Shown here piece by piece: positions 40,351 to 51,723 of a DNA stretch of 64,000 bases. The translations under genes were made by a program, and so were the position numbers. The notes beneath the pieces are model-generated. The model made no database searches and was not told the origin of the DNA. It was given only the letters and a program-made list of their open reading frames with translations. The stretch is from Prorocentrum cordatum (Eukaryota; Sar; Dinophyceae; Prorocentrales; Prorocentraceae). Location: assembly GCA_963575745.1 (NCBI GenBank), contig CAUYUJ010015960.1:390530-454529 (forward strand), given 5' to 3'. The stretch's first letter is position 1. Each line of letters begins with the position of its first letter.

Positions 40351-42246
40351 CTATGAATTCTGTCTATGCTGTTGTTCCTTTTGCTGGGCTTGGGTCTTGG
40401 GTCCCCTATCTGCCCGGGAGTCGCTTGGAGGTCGGCGTGAGTTCGTTGAGACCACGGGGGCAGGAGGAGGTTCTGCAGCGCAGGGAAGGGCTTGTAGATC
40501 AATTGGATATGTACAGCAGGCGGCGCCGCCTGAGTATACTGTCAATGGTGGGAACTGCAATTTCTGCAAAAGTGCAAGATCGCTTAGGCGGGGCTTCCCA
40601 GGGATCGGGAAACGGCTCTCATGGGCGATCCTGCGCACGGCGCGCAGATAGAATGTGTGCAGCCATTGTTTGTGCGTGCGCGAAGGCGTCCACAGCTCAG
40701 AGGTACAGAACAGCATTGAAAGGACGAGGGACTGGAAAAGTCGCAGCCTGAGCTGCACGCTCATGTGTTGCACTGCGAAGACCTTCCGCACCAGGCTGTG
40801 GTACACCGCGGATGCTTAGCGCAGGCGTGCACGTATATCCAGGGCAGAAGACACAATCCCAGACTGCATGGATCCTAAGTGCTTGTACCCGCTCACCACG
40901 AGGCACTCGATGCCTGGGACTCCAGGCAGGGCCAAGGCAGGGCGCTCGCCGATCATCGCCTCTGCCTTGGCGGCCCGTGCGCCCTTACCCCTCCACACGA
41001 TGAGGTCCTCTGGCTTGCCAGGCCAGTTCAGCTGCATGCTGTGCCTCGCCATGGTGGTGTGCGCCACTTCGGCTACCAGGGCGACGCTGCGGTTGAGGCT
41101 CGTGTTGTCTTCGCCTACAATCAATATGGCTTTGTCGTCGACGTACGTGACTTCCCCAATGGGCACAGTGTGCGTGGGGAAGTCGTCGGGCTGGTGGGCC
41201 CATGGGCCGCTGGGCTCGAACTTCGCAGCGAATGTGAGGTTGATCTCGTCAAGCGCTGCTCGAAGCTTCCCCAGGGCCACGCTATACACAGTATTGAAAA
41301 TCAAGGCGCCGAATCGGCAGCTTTGGCGTGAGCCCCTCGTCGTCTTGATGACCTTGCCCTCTCGGGAGAGCGCGAACCAGGTTTCCTTGTGCAGGTTGGC
41401 CATTAAGCTGATGATGTGTGTCGGGGACTTCGATTTGCTGCAAGATGCCACCGTGCTGCATGAGGTAGTTGGTCAGGTGCGAGGCTGCCGTGTCGTCAAC
41501 CCCCACTTTCTGGAGCTGCGCGGTCAGGTCCGCCTTGGTGGTGGAGCCAGCTTCAAGGTGAAAGGCCGTTTCGCGTACAAGCTTGTCGAAAGCTTTCGTG
41601 AGGTCGAGGAATATAATTGCCGCGGGCCTTTTCTCGATGGCGGTCTTCTCGGCGAAGCTCGACACGACATGGTGGCCACGATTGGCCCACGCCACCCCAC
41701 GCGAAGGCAGTGATTTCTCAACTCGGCGTTGAACGGAAGGGCGCATGACACTTGCGAAGATTTTCGAAGTGTGATCGCCCACCAGGAGCCCACGGTGCAT
41801 GTCGCACTCTGCCGTGCCGCCTTTTTCTTTGATAAGTTTGGCTAACTTTCCCCCGCGCCATGCCATTCGGTCATCATTGGTCTGGATTCCGTCCTCGAGA
41901 ATTTCTGCTACGTAGTCGGCTGCGAGGTTACCAGTGGCCTTCCACACTTCGATCGGCAGTCCATCGGGGCCTACCGCCTGGTTGTCCCTGATGGTCTGAA
42001 AGAGCTGGTCTACTTTGTAGCGCACGTGGCCCTCTTCAGCGAAGGCATCGCGGAGCAGTTGCGGATCGGGCTTTGGGGGAGGCGGTGGTTGCGGAACGTC
42101 CTGCTGCACTCACCAATCAGGAGCTCGGCGAAGAAAGTCTCCCAGCGCTCCTGCGCCTGCGCCTCAGAAGCTGCGAACTCTCCGTTGGCCAAGCGAGTGC
42201 CTGGCAGAGCGGACGAGGAAACACCCCCGACTCGATGGACGATCAA
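40351..42246 (-). pseudogene. LINE reverse transcriptase, one frameshift
   Basis: Conserved blocks are visible in order: QAVGPDGLPIEVWK, a GLLVGDHTSKIFASVM block, FLDLTKAFD (motif A, catalytic Asp kept), then after a frameshift near 41330-41440 a TTRGSRQSCRFGALIFN block (motif B), TYVDDKAILI (motif C, both Asp kept), and GYKHLGS. A TAA at 40816-40818 precedes the thumb region (RLFQSLVLSMLF, LRAVRRI). Each lesion is isolated, suggesting recent loss. Confidence 0.85.
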
Positions 42247-42521
42247 GTAGGTCTTGCGGAGATCTCGGGCTGCTGCCGCTTGGTCGGCCTCGCAAGCGAG
42301 GGCAGTCCACTGGTGCTCTCGATCAGCGACCAGCGCCTTGGCCTTCTCGGCTTGGACGAGTTGCAGTAGATGCAGTGCTCGGGCTTCCGCAATTCCAGCG
42401 CGGTGAAGTTGGGCGCAGTGAAATCCAGAACGGCGCTCGTCGTCCTGTTGCGCACTCGACGCACTGTGCGATCATCAGGCAGAGAAGCACGCGGGCAGGC
42501 GCGCTCCTCGGCAGTGCCAGT

Positions 42522-43652
42522 TCAACATCCATGCGCGCTGCATGAGCTGCCGCGCGCGCTTGCTAATCCAATGCTTGCAAGGTGCGACCATCCGCTGCAA
42601 GGATGTCCGGAACCATCTCTGTCGTGGTCTGGTTCAGTTGCTGCAACTTGTTCGTGCGGGCGACTCCGTAGCGCAACCTTATGATTCCAAAGCCGCAACT
42701 GCAGTGCGAGCTGCATTTGTGGATCTTTCAGTTTGGCTCTGCAAATCTTCGGGGTCTTTCCTTTGCGGGATCGGCGCATGTCAACCTCCAAATTCGCGTG
42801 CACGTCCCTGGCGGTGGGAGCAAGGTCAGTGGACACTATCAGATCGTGGATGCGGCGCTGGTGCCCCGAAGTCTCCGGCCACGTCGGTCGGTAGTCCTGC
42901 CTCGTCGCGCTGACCACATCCATGTGGAACTTGGCCACTGTCTCGCGCAGGCGCGCGCCCGACTCGCTGTCCCGGTCACGCGAAGAAACCCCCGCGCCTG
43001 GTGAAGCGAAAGTGCCAAGCCAGGCATAGAAGTCTTCCGCGATCACATAGTCAACCCCTGCTGACTGCGATGCAATGAGGTCCTTCAGACTGGCGAAGAC
43101 ATTATCCCTTTCCTCTGGTGGCGCCTGCTGCGTAGGCGCGTGCACGCTGATAAAGACAAGTCGCCGATGCTTGGCCGAAGCCTGAAGATCGAGCGCAAGT
43201 ACGTGCATACGGTCAGTTACCTATGTTACGAAGGACACCGCTATGGCCAGATGGTGCCGGACCAAGATCTGATTGCCTCGAGCGTGGCATGGCCCAACAC
43301 CAGGAAACACGTGCATGGTGTAGTGTTCGCCCTTCAGGGTGGTCGGGCTGCTCATCCGCCCCTCCTGAACAGCCACGATGTCGATTTCAGCGTGGTGACA
43401 CATACATTCTAATTTTGCCATGCGTCCAGTGCCCGTCAAGCCCATTTGAGTATGCACAGCTTGCAGGGCGGTGCTTGGCCCTGCCGTAGTAACGTTAGCA
43501 GTGGCCATTTTAATTTGGATATTTCTGCATCTTGCCGCCTTGTCAGAGGCAGTATTCGCAGCGCCGTGGGAGTCAGGCCCTCTAGAGACCCTGGCTGAGC
43601 GAGCATCCACAGAGGCGCTACTGGAGGGCTGCCACGGATGAGCTTGGAGCAC
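42522..43652 (-). pseudogene. LINE endonuclease (APE/EEP family), decayed
   Basis: Residue text IKMATANVTTAG matches the family's N-terminal Asn motif, and DIVAVQEGR its catalytic Glu motif. After an in-frame TAG at 43221-43223 the same frame continues with VFISVHAPTQQ and then AEDFYAWLG, where the family has GDFNAxLG, so a catalytic Asn is replaced by Tyr. PTW and RRIHDLIVS follow at the place of the usual RIDY block. The cleavage function is probably lost. It is upstream of the RT on the same strand. Confidence 0.75.
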
Positions 43653-43674
43653 CTACCTGGGGCGTCTCGAAGAT

Positions 43675-44235
43675 GTGCGAGATGATGAGGACAATGATGA
43701 TGAGAATGTTGATGAGGGTGATTGGTGTTGTTGATGAGGGTGGCGATGACGATGACGACGATGACGATGACGATGAGGATGGTGATGGAGATGGTGATGG
43801 CGGTAATGATGATGATACTGATTATACTGATGATGATGATGGTGATGGTGATGGTGATGGTGATGGTGATGGTTATGGTGATGATGATGGTGGCGGTGGT
43901 GATGATGATAGTGCTTCCGATGGAAATGATGATGTTGATGGTGACGATGATGAGGATGCTGATGATGACGATGACGATGATGACGACGGGAATGAGGATG
44001 ATGTTGCTGATGACGATGACGATGATGGTGATGACGATGACGATGATGATGAGGATCATGCTGATGATGCTGACGAGGATGATGACGATTACGATGGCGT
44101 TGACGATGACGACTACGATGAAAACGATGACGATGATGAGGATGATGATGATGATGATGCTGATGATGATGGTGGTGGTGATGATGATGATGATGCTGAT
44201 GATGATGATGATGATGATGATGATGCTGATGATGG

Positions 44236-44269
<34 letters not shown>

Positions 44270-44335
44270 GGTGGTGGTGATGGTGGTGAGGATGATGTTG
44301 ATGATAATGAGGATGACAATGAGGTTGAGGAAGGC
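43675..44335 (+). repeat. (GAT)n-rich array, right of the LINE
   Basis: About 650 bp of GATGATGAC-like repeats, same strand and style as 38880-39975, ending in (GGT)n near 44255-44280. Confidence 0.92.
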
Positions 44336-44359
44336 CGTCGCATGTGACACGGGGACTGT

Positions 44360-44950
44360 TGGGTGCCTCCTGGAGGCTTCCTGGAGGCCTCTTGGGGACG
44401 TCTTGGAGGCGCTTTGGAGGCTCTTGGGGGTTCCTTGGGTTGTCTGAAGACGTTTTTGGGCCATCTTGCGATTGCGGCGTTCGTCTTGGGATGTGCCGTC
44501 TTGTGGCCATCTTGGGTTCTTTAGGGCCGTCTTGGGGCCCCCTTGGTTCGTCTTGGCTTAGAACCCTCTTGGGCAATATTGAGGCCGCTGGCAGATTTCT
44601 GAAACATGACTGTTTCGCTCGAGACATCCTCTAACAATCGACTCTGGATGGGGGTCTGAACCAACGTCATCCAAGAGTCGTCCTCTGGGGGCTTCAAAAT
44701 GATCTAGAAGAGCCCCAAAAGCTCCCCCAGAGAGCCCAAAGAGAGCTCCAAGATGCTTCCAAAGAGGGCCACCACGAGGCCCCCAGCCGACCCAAGGGAG
44801 ACGCCCCAAGACAGCCCATGATGGCGAGAAGACGGCTCAAGGGAGCCCCGGCAAAACTCCAAGACCAGAAGCTTCCGAGAGGATCCCGAAAGGCCCCCAA
44901 GAGGCCCCAAGACGCCCGAATACAGCCCCAGACTGCACCGACAGCCCCCA
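44360..44950. repeat. Inverted pair of CTTGGGGGCC-type arrays
   Basis: 44360-44580 carries the unit in plus orientation (CTTGGGGACGTCTTGGAGG). 44690-44950 carries it reversed (GCCCCCAAGAGGCCCC). A single 60-bp repeat unit, with TGTTTCGCTCGAGACATCC, lies between them at 44597-44660. Together they could form a large imperfect hairpin. Confidence 0.65.
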
Positions 44951-45399
44951 GAGTAGCGTCAACGGATCACGAGGGCCACCCATTCTTCCACGTTCTTTTC
45001 CTCGTGCTCCTCACTGTCCTTCGTCGTCGTCGTCGTCTTCCTCCTCCTCCTCCTCCTCCTCCTCCTCCTACGCTTCATTCCGCCTCGTTCTCGTCGTCCT
45101 CCATATTTTCCTCCTCGTCCTTGTGCTCGTTTTCCTCCTCGTTGTCCTCCTGCTCCCCTCGCTGACCTCCCCGTCATCCACGCCGTTATCCTCGTCGTCC
45201 GCCGCCTCGTCGTCGCCATCGGTAGTTTTTTTGTTCTTCTCCCAGCAGCGAGCCCAATGGACAAAATCGGCGTTTCCCGCTCTTGTCCGATCAGGTTGTA
45301 ACCTCGCCTTCTGGGACGGCTGTTTCGTGCGCGGGACAGTCGTGGCAAGGGCCTGCAGGTGCACAGAGTCCGAGGGAGGCCGCCCTCCTCCCCCCATGC
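44951..45399. other. No recognisable gene; (CTC)n tract
   Basis: A (CTC)n tract at 45037-45068 within CTCGTCGTC-rich sequence. No domain-like reading. Confidence 0.5.
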
Positions 45400-45565
45400 T
45401 GCCCTGCGGGGCCTGTCCCTCTACAGGGAGAAAATTCAAAAATAGTCACAAAAATAGTCTGGGTGCCATTTTTGGAGTATTTTTTGGGACAAGTTTGAAG
45501 TATCTTTTGGGTATTTTTTATTCTTCGTCGAAAATCCCCCTGTACGGAGACACGCCTGGCTTAAC
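45400..45565. mobile_element. Short TIR element, family B copy 3
   Basis: Left end GGGGCCTGTCCCTCTACAGG followed by GAGAAAATTC. Right end AAAATCCCCCTGTACGGAG followed by ACACGCCTGGCTTAAC. The core contains a GTCACAAAAATAGTCTGGG word like that of copy 4. Confidence 0.75.
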
Positions 45566-45642
45566 GGTGTTCTCCCGTCGACTCGCGTGCGACGTGTCGG
45601 CTCGGCCAGACGCCGCATAGCACTGCGCACGTGCTGGCTGCG

Positions 45643-45738
45643 ATGCCGCGGTGGCAGCGCCGAGACTCTGCGGAGGTGCCGCCCACTCCTCTAGCATCCG
45701 AGTGCCGGCAGGGCGGGACAGGGCAGCGCGGTGCCCAA
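45643..45738 (+). CDS. Candidate first exon, unknown protein
   Basis: ATG at 45643 reads MPRWQRRDSAEVPPTPLASE to GQRGAQ and ends at a textbook donor CAA|GTGAGT at 45738/45739. It is phase 0. No domain is recognised. The next exon candidate is at 46006. The intron between would be C-rich (45780-45935). Confidence 0.4.
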
Positions 45739-46005
45739 GTGAGTTGCAGGCATGGAGGGCCATCCACCAGTCTGTCGCACCCCCCCGTTCCATCCCTCCT
45801 CTCTCCGCCTGTCCTCTTCCTCCTCTCCCTCCGATCCCCCCTTCCCCGCTCCCCCCAGCCCTTTCCCCCTCCCTTCCCCTGCCTCTCCCCCCCCCGCTCC
45901 CCGCACCTCTCCCTCCGCGGCGACGTCCCCCCCCCCCGCCGTCGTCGAGGTCGCCGCGAGGAGGGGGCTGCCGACCGCCGGCCTGGGGTACAGAGGCGGG
46001 GCCAG

Positions 46006-46118
46006 GTGCCGCGCCGGCCGTGCTGCAGCTCGACCCGTGGGGCGCGCGCGGGCTCGTGGACGGCGCCGGCGTGCTCGCGCGGCTGCCGTCTGGGCGAGGC
46101 GCGGGCGCGGAGGGGGCG
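46006..46118 (+). CDS. Candidate exon, unknown protein
   Basis: One frame reads APAVLQLDPWGARGLVDGAG and then VLARLPSGRGAGAEGA, with nearly every codon ending in G or C. An AG at 46004-46005 could be the acceptor. The reading runs straight to the family B element that begins at 46126, so the donor (GCG|GTTAGC at 46118/46119) would lie in the duplicated target sequence. The phase with the 45643 exon is not settled. Confidence 0.4.
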
Positions 46119-46125
46119 GTTAGCG

Positions 46126-46901
46126 TTAAGTCGGGCCTGTCCTCCTATAGGGGATATTTAGAAAAATAGTCAAACAATAGTCTGGGGACGGTTTTAAGAT
46201 TATTGTTGATGATATGTGGATTTTTCCCTACCTAGGCTCTGCCTCGAAGGGTTCTTACTCTCTTAGCTTAAAGGGGCCGGGCAGTGCACAGCGCCCCAGG
46301 CGGTTCCCCCAGTCCCCGCCCCGCGGTTCCCCCAGTCCCCTGGGAGCTGTAGTTTTAGCTTTAGCTTTAGCTTTAGCTTAGCTTTAGCTTAGCTTTAGCT
46401 TAGCTTTAGCTTAGCTTTAGCTTTAACGTTAGTTTAGCGTTAGCTTAGCCTTAGCTTAGCTTTAACTTAGCTTTAGCTTAGCTTCAGCTCAGCTTCAGCT
46501 TAGCTTTAGCTTAACTTTAGCTTAGCTTCAGCTTAGTGTTAGCTTTAGCTTTAGAGCTTAACTTTAGCTTAGCTTTAGCTTAGTGTTAGCTTTAGCTTTA
46601 GAGCTCAGCTTTAGCTCAGCTTTAGCTTAGCTTTAGCTGAGCTTTAGCTTAGCTTCAGCTTAGCTTCAGCTCAGCTTTAGCTTAGCTTTAGCTTAGCTTT
46701 AGCTTAGCTTTAGCTTAGCGTTAGCTTTAGCTTTAGCTTAGCTTCAGCTTAGCTTTAGCTTAGCTTTAGCTTTAGCTCAGCTTTACTGTTGCTACTAATG
46801 CTGCTTTCCTAGGGGCTCCAACTTCTAGGTAGGGTCGCACTGGGATAGTTTGTTGACTATTTTTTATTTTCCGTCCAGCATCCGCCTGTAGGGGGACATG
46901 C
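46126..46901. mobile_element. Family B copy 4, expanded and interrupted
   Basis: Left end TTAAGTCGGGCCTGTCC at 46126. Right-end text CCTGTAGGGGGACATGC stops at 46901, and the missing terminus (ACATGCCCGGCCTAA) is found at 50574-50588. GTTAGCG stands on both outer sides (46119-46125 and 50590-50596), so this is one element with a 7-8-bp target duplication that was later split. Its interior contains a (TTAGC)n array absent from other copies. Confidence 0.75.
46340..46790 (+). repeat. TTAGCTTTAGC array inside family B copy 4
   Basis: About 450 bp of AGCTTTAGCTT units with GCG and TCAGC variants. It is not a telomeric TTTAGGG repeat. Confidence 0.9.
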
Positions 46902-47900
46902 CTTGAGCGGCCCCGATCTAATGCGAACCGCCCGTTTCTGGAGAACCGCAACATAAATAAAGTATTAAATGCGAGTAATTTGAATATTGTGATACGTAAT
47001 ATTCGAAACATAGTTATCACATGTTCATATGGTAGCCACAAACATAAATGATAGTGTATACATATTTCGTGCATAATAAATATGTCTACATGTTTGTATA
47101 TACATACGCATATGCCATACACATATGTATATATACATGTATGTATGTATGTATATATATATATGTATACATATAGATAGGTGTATATCCATATATACGT
47201 ATATATACGTATATTTATACATATATATATATATACATTCATATATATAAACATATATATATATATATGAACACGAAGTATTACACTTACTGACATTATG
47301 GGAGAACAAAAAACATTTGATTATCGGAGCGAGGGGCCGAACGGTCATTCATCGATTGTCCCTGGGTGCGCGGCTGAAATCAAAACGAGTGGTTCGCATG
47401 ATGATTATTGCGCTGTTGTTGTTCAGTTTGTTATTGTTGTTGTTGTTGTTGTTGTCGCTGTTGTTGTCGTTGTTGTCGCCCCCCCCCCCCACCCTCCCCG
47501 CGACCCGCCCCGCGACCCACCCCGCGACCCACTCCGCGACCCTACCTGCGACCTACCAGCGACCTACCCGCGTTTCACACCAGCAGCGGTAACTACAGGA
47601 ATGACCGGGCTTCATTGTTTTCACGGCCAGCTGGCGGGGTCACAGCGGCGGTTGCCCCGTGACGCCCAGGCCGCGTTAGCAGTTGTCGACAGGTTCCTAA
47701 CCGATTCGGATTAGGTTGCGCTTGCGCTAGGATTTGCAGCTGAGAGAGCTGCCAGGCAGGCTCTCCAACACTCGCCAGAGCATCGCAGTTCCAGCACGAG
47801 CAGCAGGTTGGTGCGTTGCAGGACTGAGCTATGGTGTCCAGTCAGTCAGTCAGTTTTAGTCAGTCAGCCAGTGATCCTCCTGCTAAGAAGCCCAATCATA

Positions 47901-47904
<4 letters not shown>

Positions 47905-47938
<34 letters not shown>
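47905..47938. repeat. Poly-C run
   Basis: More than 30 consecutive C within the large nested element. Its exact length may be a sequencing uncertainty. Confidence 0.85.
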
Positions 47939-47939
<1 letters not shown>

Positions 47940-48079
47940 TTCCCCTTCCTCCTTTGCCCCCCCCCCTCCCCCGCGCGATAGTCTATTGGCTGCGTCGGGG
48001 CTGTCGATGAGATGATGCGCCGTGCGCGGCTGCAGTCGGGGCAGCGGTGGCCGCGCCGCTGCTCGCGGCGGCCTTGATT

Positions 48080-48340
48080 GCGGCGCGTCGAGTTGCGCCG
48101 CGGAAGCAGCGGCCCGCGCGCTTGCTGCGGGGGCTAAGCGGAGCGCGGGCCGCGAAGTGGAGGGCCAGATCTTGAGGGGCCGCGCGGTCTTGCGCACGGT
48201 CCCCGCGCCAGATCGCAAGGAGCTCGAGGCCCCAGGACTTTCTGGCGGAGTGGCGCCCGTGGTCCCTCTACATCTCGGCCGCGGGCCCAGCTTTTCAGCG
48301 CGGCCTGTGGCGGGATTTCGACGGCGACTAGTGCCGCGGC
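48080..48340 (+). CDS. Exon-like stretch inside the nested element
   Basis: One plus frame reads AAEAAARALAAGAKRSAG and then REVEGQILRGRAVLRTVPAP and DRKELEAPGLSGGVAPVV. It is GC-rich with a protein-like mix. No domain is recognised. It may be a gene fragment captured by the transposable element. Other frames are also partly open. Confidence 0.3.
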
Positions 48341-50248
48341 GCCATGTCATATCATCGCGGCCCCGGCACTTGCGGGGCCCGTTCAGTTCGAGGGCGAGCC
48401 CGCGGCGCCCCGAGGGGGCGCGCTAGGTCACGCGCCGTGTTCGCCCGCGCGGAGAAGCGGACCCGCTTGGAATTCGGGCGGTCGGGGCCACCGACCCTGC
48501 GGGGATGCTCCCAAAAGGTTTTTTTTTTTTGTCCAGAGGACTGCCGGAAAAACTGCGGGCTGCGCGCCGCGCGCAACTTCTTGATTCAATTTGGCCACGT
48601 CGTTCCGTTTCGGATTTTCAGTTGGGTTCCTCGTTTCTGTTATTTTGAATTATTGCGTAATTTCCCGTTGTGGTTTTTCCGCCCCCCCTCCCGGGACTTC
48701 CCCGGGACTCCCCAGGGACTTCGACGTGAAATCCAAAATGGGCATTCTAGCTGTGACATCCTCAAAAAAAGATGCCCTCAATATCCATGGAGAAGGCCTC
48801 TCCGGGACTTCCCCGGGACTTCGGATAATCCGCGCGGAATAACCAAAAAACCGCGCCGAATATTCAAGCGTTGACAAAAACAACGTTCAGCAATCTAACG
48901 CTGCCTGGGGCTTCTAATGCAATGTCAAGGCGTTGTTTTCGGCGCAGGCATCGGTGCCGTGCGCTCCAAACGCATCGCTGGAGCGAAGCTGCTCTTCAGG
49001 TTCCCACCCCCCATGCTCGCGGTGGCGCTGGCGCATGACCCAGGGGCCTCGCGGCCGCTCGGGCCCCCCCCGCGCCAAGAATGAGGAATCAGTCCCGCGG
49101 GGGCCGCGCCGACTGCCCGAAGCGGGCCCCCTCGCCGCCGCGCCATCGCAGCCTGGTCGGCGCCGCCGCCCAGCAGAGTTCAAGCGGAGTCCGACATCTC
49201 CAGCGAAAGGGGCGGCCGAGGCAGTCCGCGCGGTCGTCGCTGGGAAGCCATTGGGCCACCGTCCATGGGCTGGGCCATGGGCCACTGGGCGCAGGCCGCT
49301 TGGTTGGGCGGCAGCGGCGCCGGGCCAATGGGCTCGTCAATAGGCGGCAGTGGCGACGAGCGACGCGCCTGCCAGCGGCGACATCTACTTGCCCGCGCCC
49401 CGCGCGCGCGTTCCGCAGACGCGAATGAGCGCGCGCGCTCATTGGCGAAGGGCTGCGACCCTCGCGCGTCGTCCGACCCGAAAGTGATGCAGGATTTGGG
49501 CGCGTTGGCGCCGCAGGAAAGTTGGGCGGCTCGCAGACGCGACAGACTTCAAACCGCTACGCCGCTGCAGCGCCGGGGGCGCCGCGTCGTCGCGGGGCGA
49601 CTGCGCGGCCGCCGCTCAATTCTGGGTGGGTGGCGAGCGGGCGGGCGGGTCGTTGTTGGCGGCGGCGGCGGCGGCGCGGGGCGGGGGGGGGGTGGCGGGC
49701 GGGCGGGTGGGCAGGCGGGGCGGGCGGTGACGGTGGTAGTGCTGGAAGTGGTGGCGGTGGTGGTGTATGCGTGCGTGCGTGTGTGTGTGCGTGTGCGCGT
49801 GTGTGCGCGCGTGCGTGTGCGTGCGCGTGCGCGCGTGTGTGCGCGTGTATGCGTGAGAGGTGCGCGCGCGTGCGTTCGCGCGAGCGTGCGCGCGTGTGCG
49901 CGTGAGAGAGTGCGCGCGAGAGAGAGAGAGAGAGCGTGTGTGCGTGTGTTTGCGCGCGTGTCCGCGCACTTTCACCTCTACCTTCTATCGCTCTACTTAA
50001 TCATAAACGATAACCCGTAGATCGGGTGTCCTTCCTCCTTGCGTAGCGGAGGGTGGCTGTCTCCTTCCTCTCCGAGGTCTTGTCAGTGAATGCCGCGGAG
50101 GGGGGGGGGGCGGCTGGCTGTCGCCGCGCGTTGCCCTTGGAGTGAAAGCGTCAGCCTTGTGAAGCCGTGCCGTCGATGTACGCGCGAGGGCCCGAGCTTG
50201 CGTTTGTGCCGTAAGTCGTTATGTGCTCGAGGGCGGTGCGGAGAAAAT
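48341..50248. other. Interior of the nested element; no gene recognised
   Basis: CCGGGACTTCCCCGGGACT words are repeated at 48690-48720 and 48800-48820. The stretch 48930-49620 is GC-rich with several open frames. GTGCGCGTGTGTGCGCG-type microsatellite runs 49760-49945. None resembles a transposase. Confidence 0.4.
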
Positions 50249-50596
50249 ATCTAGATTATATATATATATATGTGTGTGCACATCTATATATATGCACTTT
50301 TTTGTTTATATATACACCATGCATACCATATGTACTATAAATATGCACACACTATATATGTTTATACTAAATATGTATATATGATATTATATATGATAGT
50401 ATGTATAATATATGTATAATACGTGTATAGATATCATATAACACACTTCAAACGATTGTATTTACCGTTGTATTGGTTTGCATTATTCGTATATAATATT
50501 CCGGATTGTTCGTATTTAACTATTCGTGCCCAACCTGTCGTCTCTAGATCGCATTAGATCGGGGCCGCTCAAGACATGCCCGGCCTAACGTTAGCG

Positions 50597-51289
50597 GGAG
50601 ACGGAGCTCAAGAGACGGGGGGTAAATGCACACGGGGGTCGGTCAGAGCTGCGGATCTTGCAGGATCCTGCCGTGCCAGGGGTGCACTGACCCGGGCTTG
50701 GGTGCAGCATCCTGCAGGATCCTGCAGGATCCTGAAAGGCCTTGCTGACCCGAGTTTGGATTGACCCGGGTCAGTGCGTCCCCGAGGGAGGCGGCGAGAG
50801 AAGCGAGGGGGGTGGTCACGAAGCGAGCGGGCTATCGGTCTATCGAGCAGTGGCGAAGCGTCCTGGCTTGCCTATGGGTCCACCCAAGAATGTTCTGAGA
50901 ACGTTTGTGTGGTCTGCATGCAATGTCATTTGAGCATTTCTGGCTGAGCCTGTTTTGTTTCAACACATTGGGTTAATATTCTAAGAACATTGTTTTTGTT
51001 CTCAGAGCGCTTCTGGGTTCTAAGAACACTCGTCGGTAGGCCTGTAGGATTGCCGGGCCCTTCTCAAGTCTCAGGCCTCGTAGAGAGTCGGAGTAGAGTC
51101 AAGCCGCATAGCAAGGTTTTGCATCTGTTCCAAGGGTACCCTTGCATCGCTTCCTCGGTCCATCCTTGGCCACTTTCGTTGTCCGCGCTTCGCTCGAAAA
51201 GCTTCGAGACGGGCGTCCAAGGCCCTTGCATCCTCATCGCGCATCCTTAGGATACGGGCCGACTGTAGAGGATCGCGCCGAATCGCCGA
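50597..51289. other. No recognisable gene; short palindromic repeats
   Basis: GCAGGATCCT is repeated three times near 50708-50735. CTGACCCGGGCTTGG and GATTGACCCGGGTCAG words flank it. TTCTAAGAACA and TTCTGAGAACG words recur at 50893, 50977 and 51018. Confidence 0.5.
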
Positions 51290-51440
51290 TACGTCGAGCA
51301 TACGGCTCGACGTGGAGCCCCTGTTTTCCCACGCTGACGTCGCCGATGCATCGCCGACGTCGTTGGTGCATCGACGATGCATCGCCGATGCATGGGCGAT
51401 GCATTGGCGATGTGGCGCGATCCTCCGACCCCATCTACTC
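51290..51440. repeat. GATGCATCGCC repeats
   Basis: Several overlapping GCCGATGCATCGCC and GCGATGCATTGGCGATG units, partly palindromic (51347-51420), then CCCCATCTACTCGGACCCC. Confidence 0.7.
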
Positions 51441-51723
51441 GGACCCCATCTAGGAGGCCTCTAATGAAGCGATCGGGCCCTCAGGGAAATGGCCACGTTT
51501 TTGTTTTTCCACTTCTTCGGGTTCTGGGGGCCCTCCGGGCCACGGGGCCGTCAAGCCACGACTCAGGATTCAGTGCTGATCCCGAGGGATGGCCAGTGGT
51601 CGAGGGCCCATTCCTGCCAGAACGCGGTTCCTTCATGCCAAGGTGAGGAGGATGCGAGGAGGGAGGAGGATGAGAAGAGGTGTTAAGTCCACAATGTCTG
51701 TGGCAACAGAGGGTGCGACATAA

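Larger units (their letters stand above)
39976..43674 (-). mobile_element. APE-type non-LTR retrotransposon (LINE), decayed
   Basis: On the minus strand, in order: an APE-like endonuclease (43652-42522), a linker, a reverse transcriptase (about 42246-40351), and C-terminal zinc-finger text (40270-40075). Both edges coincide with (GAT)n-rich arrays, so no unique target duplication can be read. Decay is moderate: one in-frame stop in the endonuclease, one frameshift and one stop in the RT. I do not assign a clade. LINEs of this domain order replicate by target-primed reverse transcription (family knowledge). Confidence 0.85.
46902..50573. mobile_element. 3.67-kb element with perfect 25-bp TIRs nested in family B copy 4
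   Basis: The left end 46902-46926 (CTTGAGCGGCCCCGATCTAA then TGCGA) is the exact reverse complement of 50549-50573. ACATGC flanks both ends (46896-46901 and 50574-50579) as a 6-bp target duplication that, when one copy is removed, restores the family B terminus. Both subterminal regions are AT-rich (46930-47290 with (TA)n; 50250-50520). The middle is GC-rich, with a GT/GC tract (49760-49940) and no transposase reading. It is probably non-autonomous and carries captured sequence. Confidence 0.8.

Noticed and set aside
38878-44627. Long poly-Asp, poly-Met, poly-His and poly-Ile open frames
   Set aside because: They are (GAT)n arrays read in six frames.
46340-46790. Telomere-like repeat
   Set aside because: The unit is TTAGC/TTTAGC, not TTTAGGG, and it lies inside a family B element.
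47298-47714. Transposase gene in the 3.67-kb nested element
   Set aside because: The open frame is poly-Val and Pro/Arg from simple repeats; no catalytic triad text is visible.
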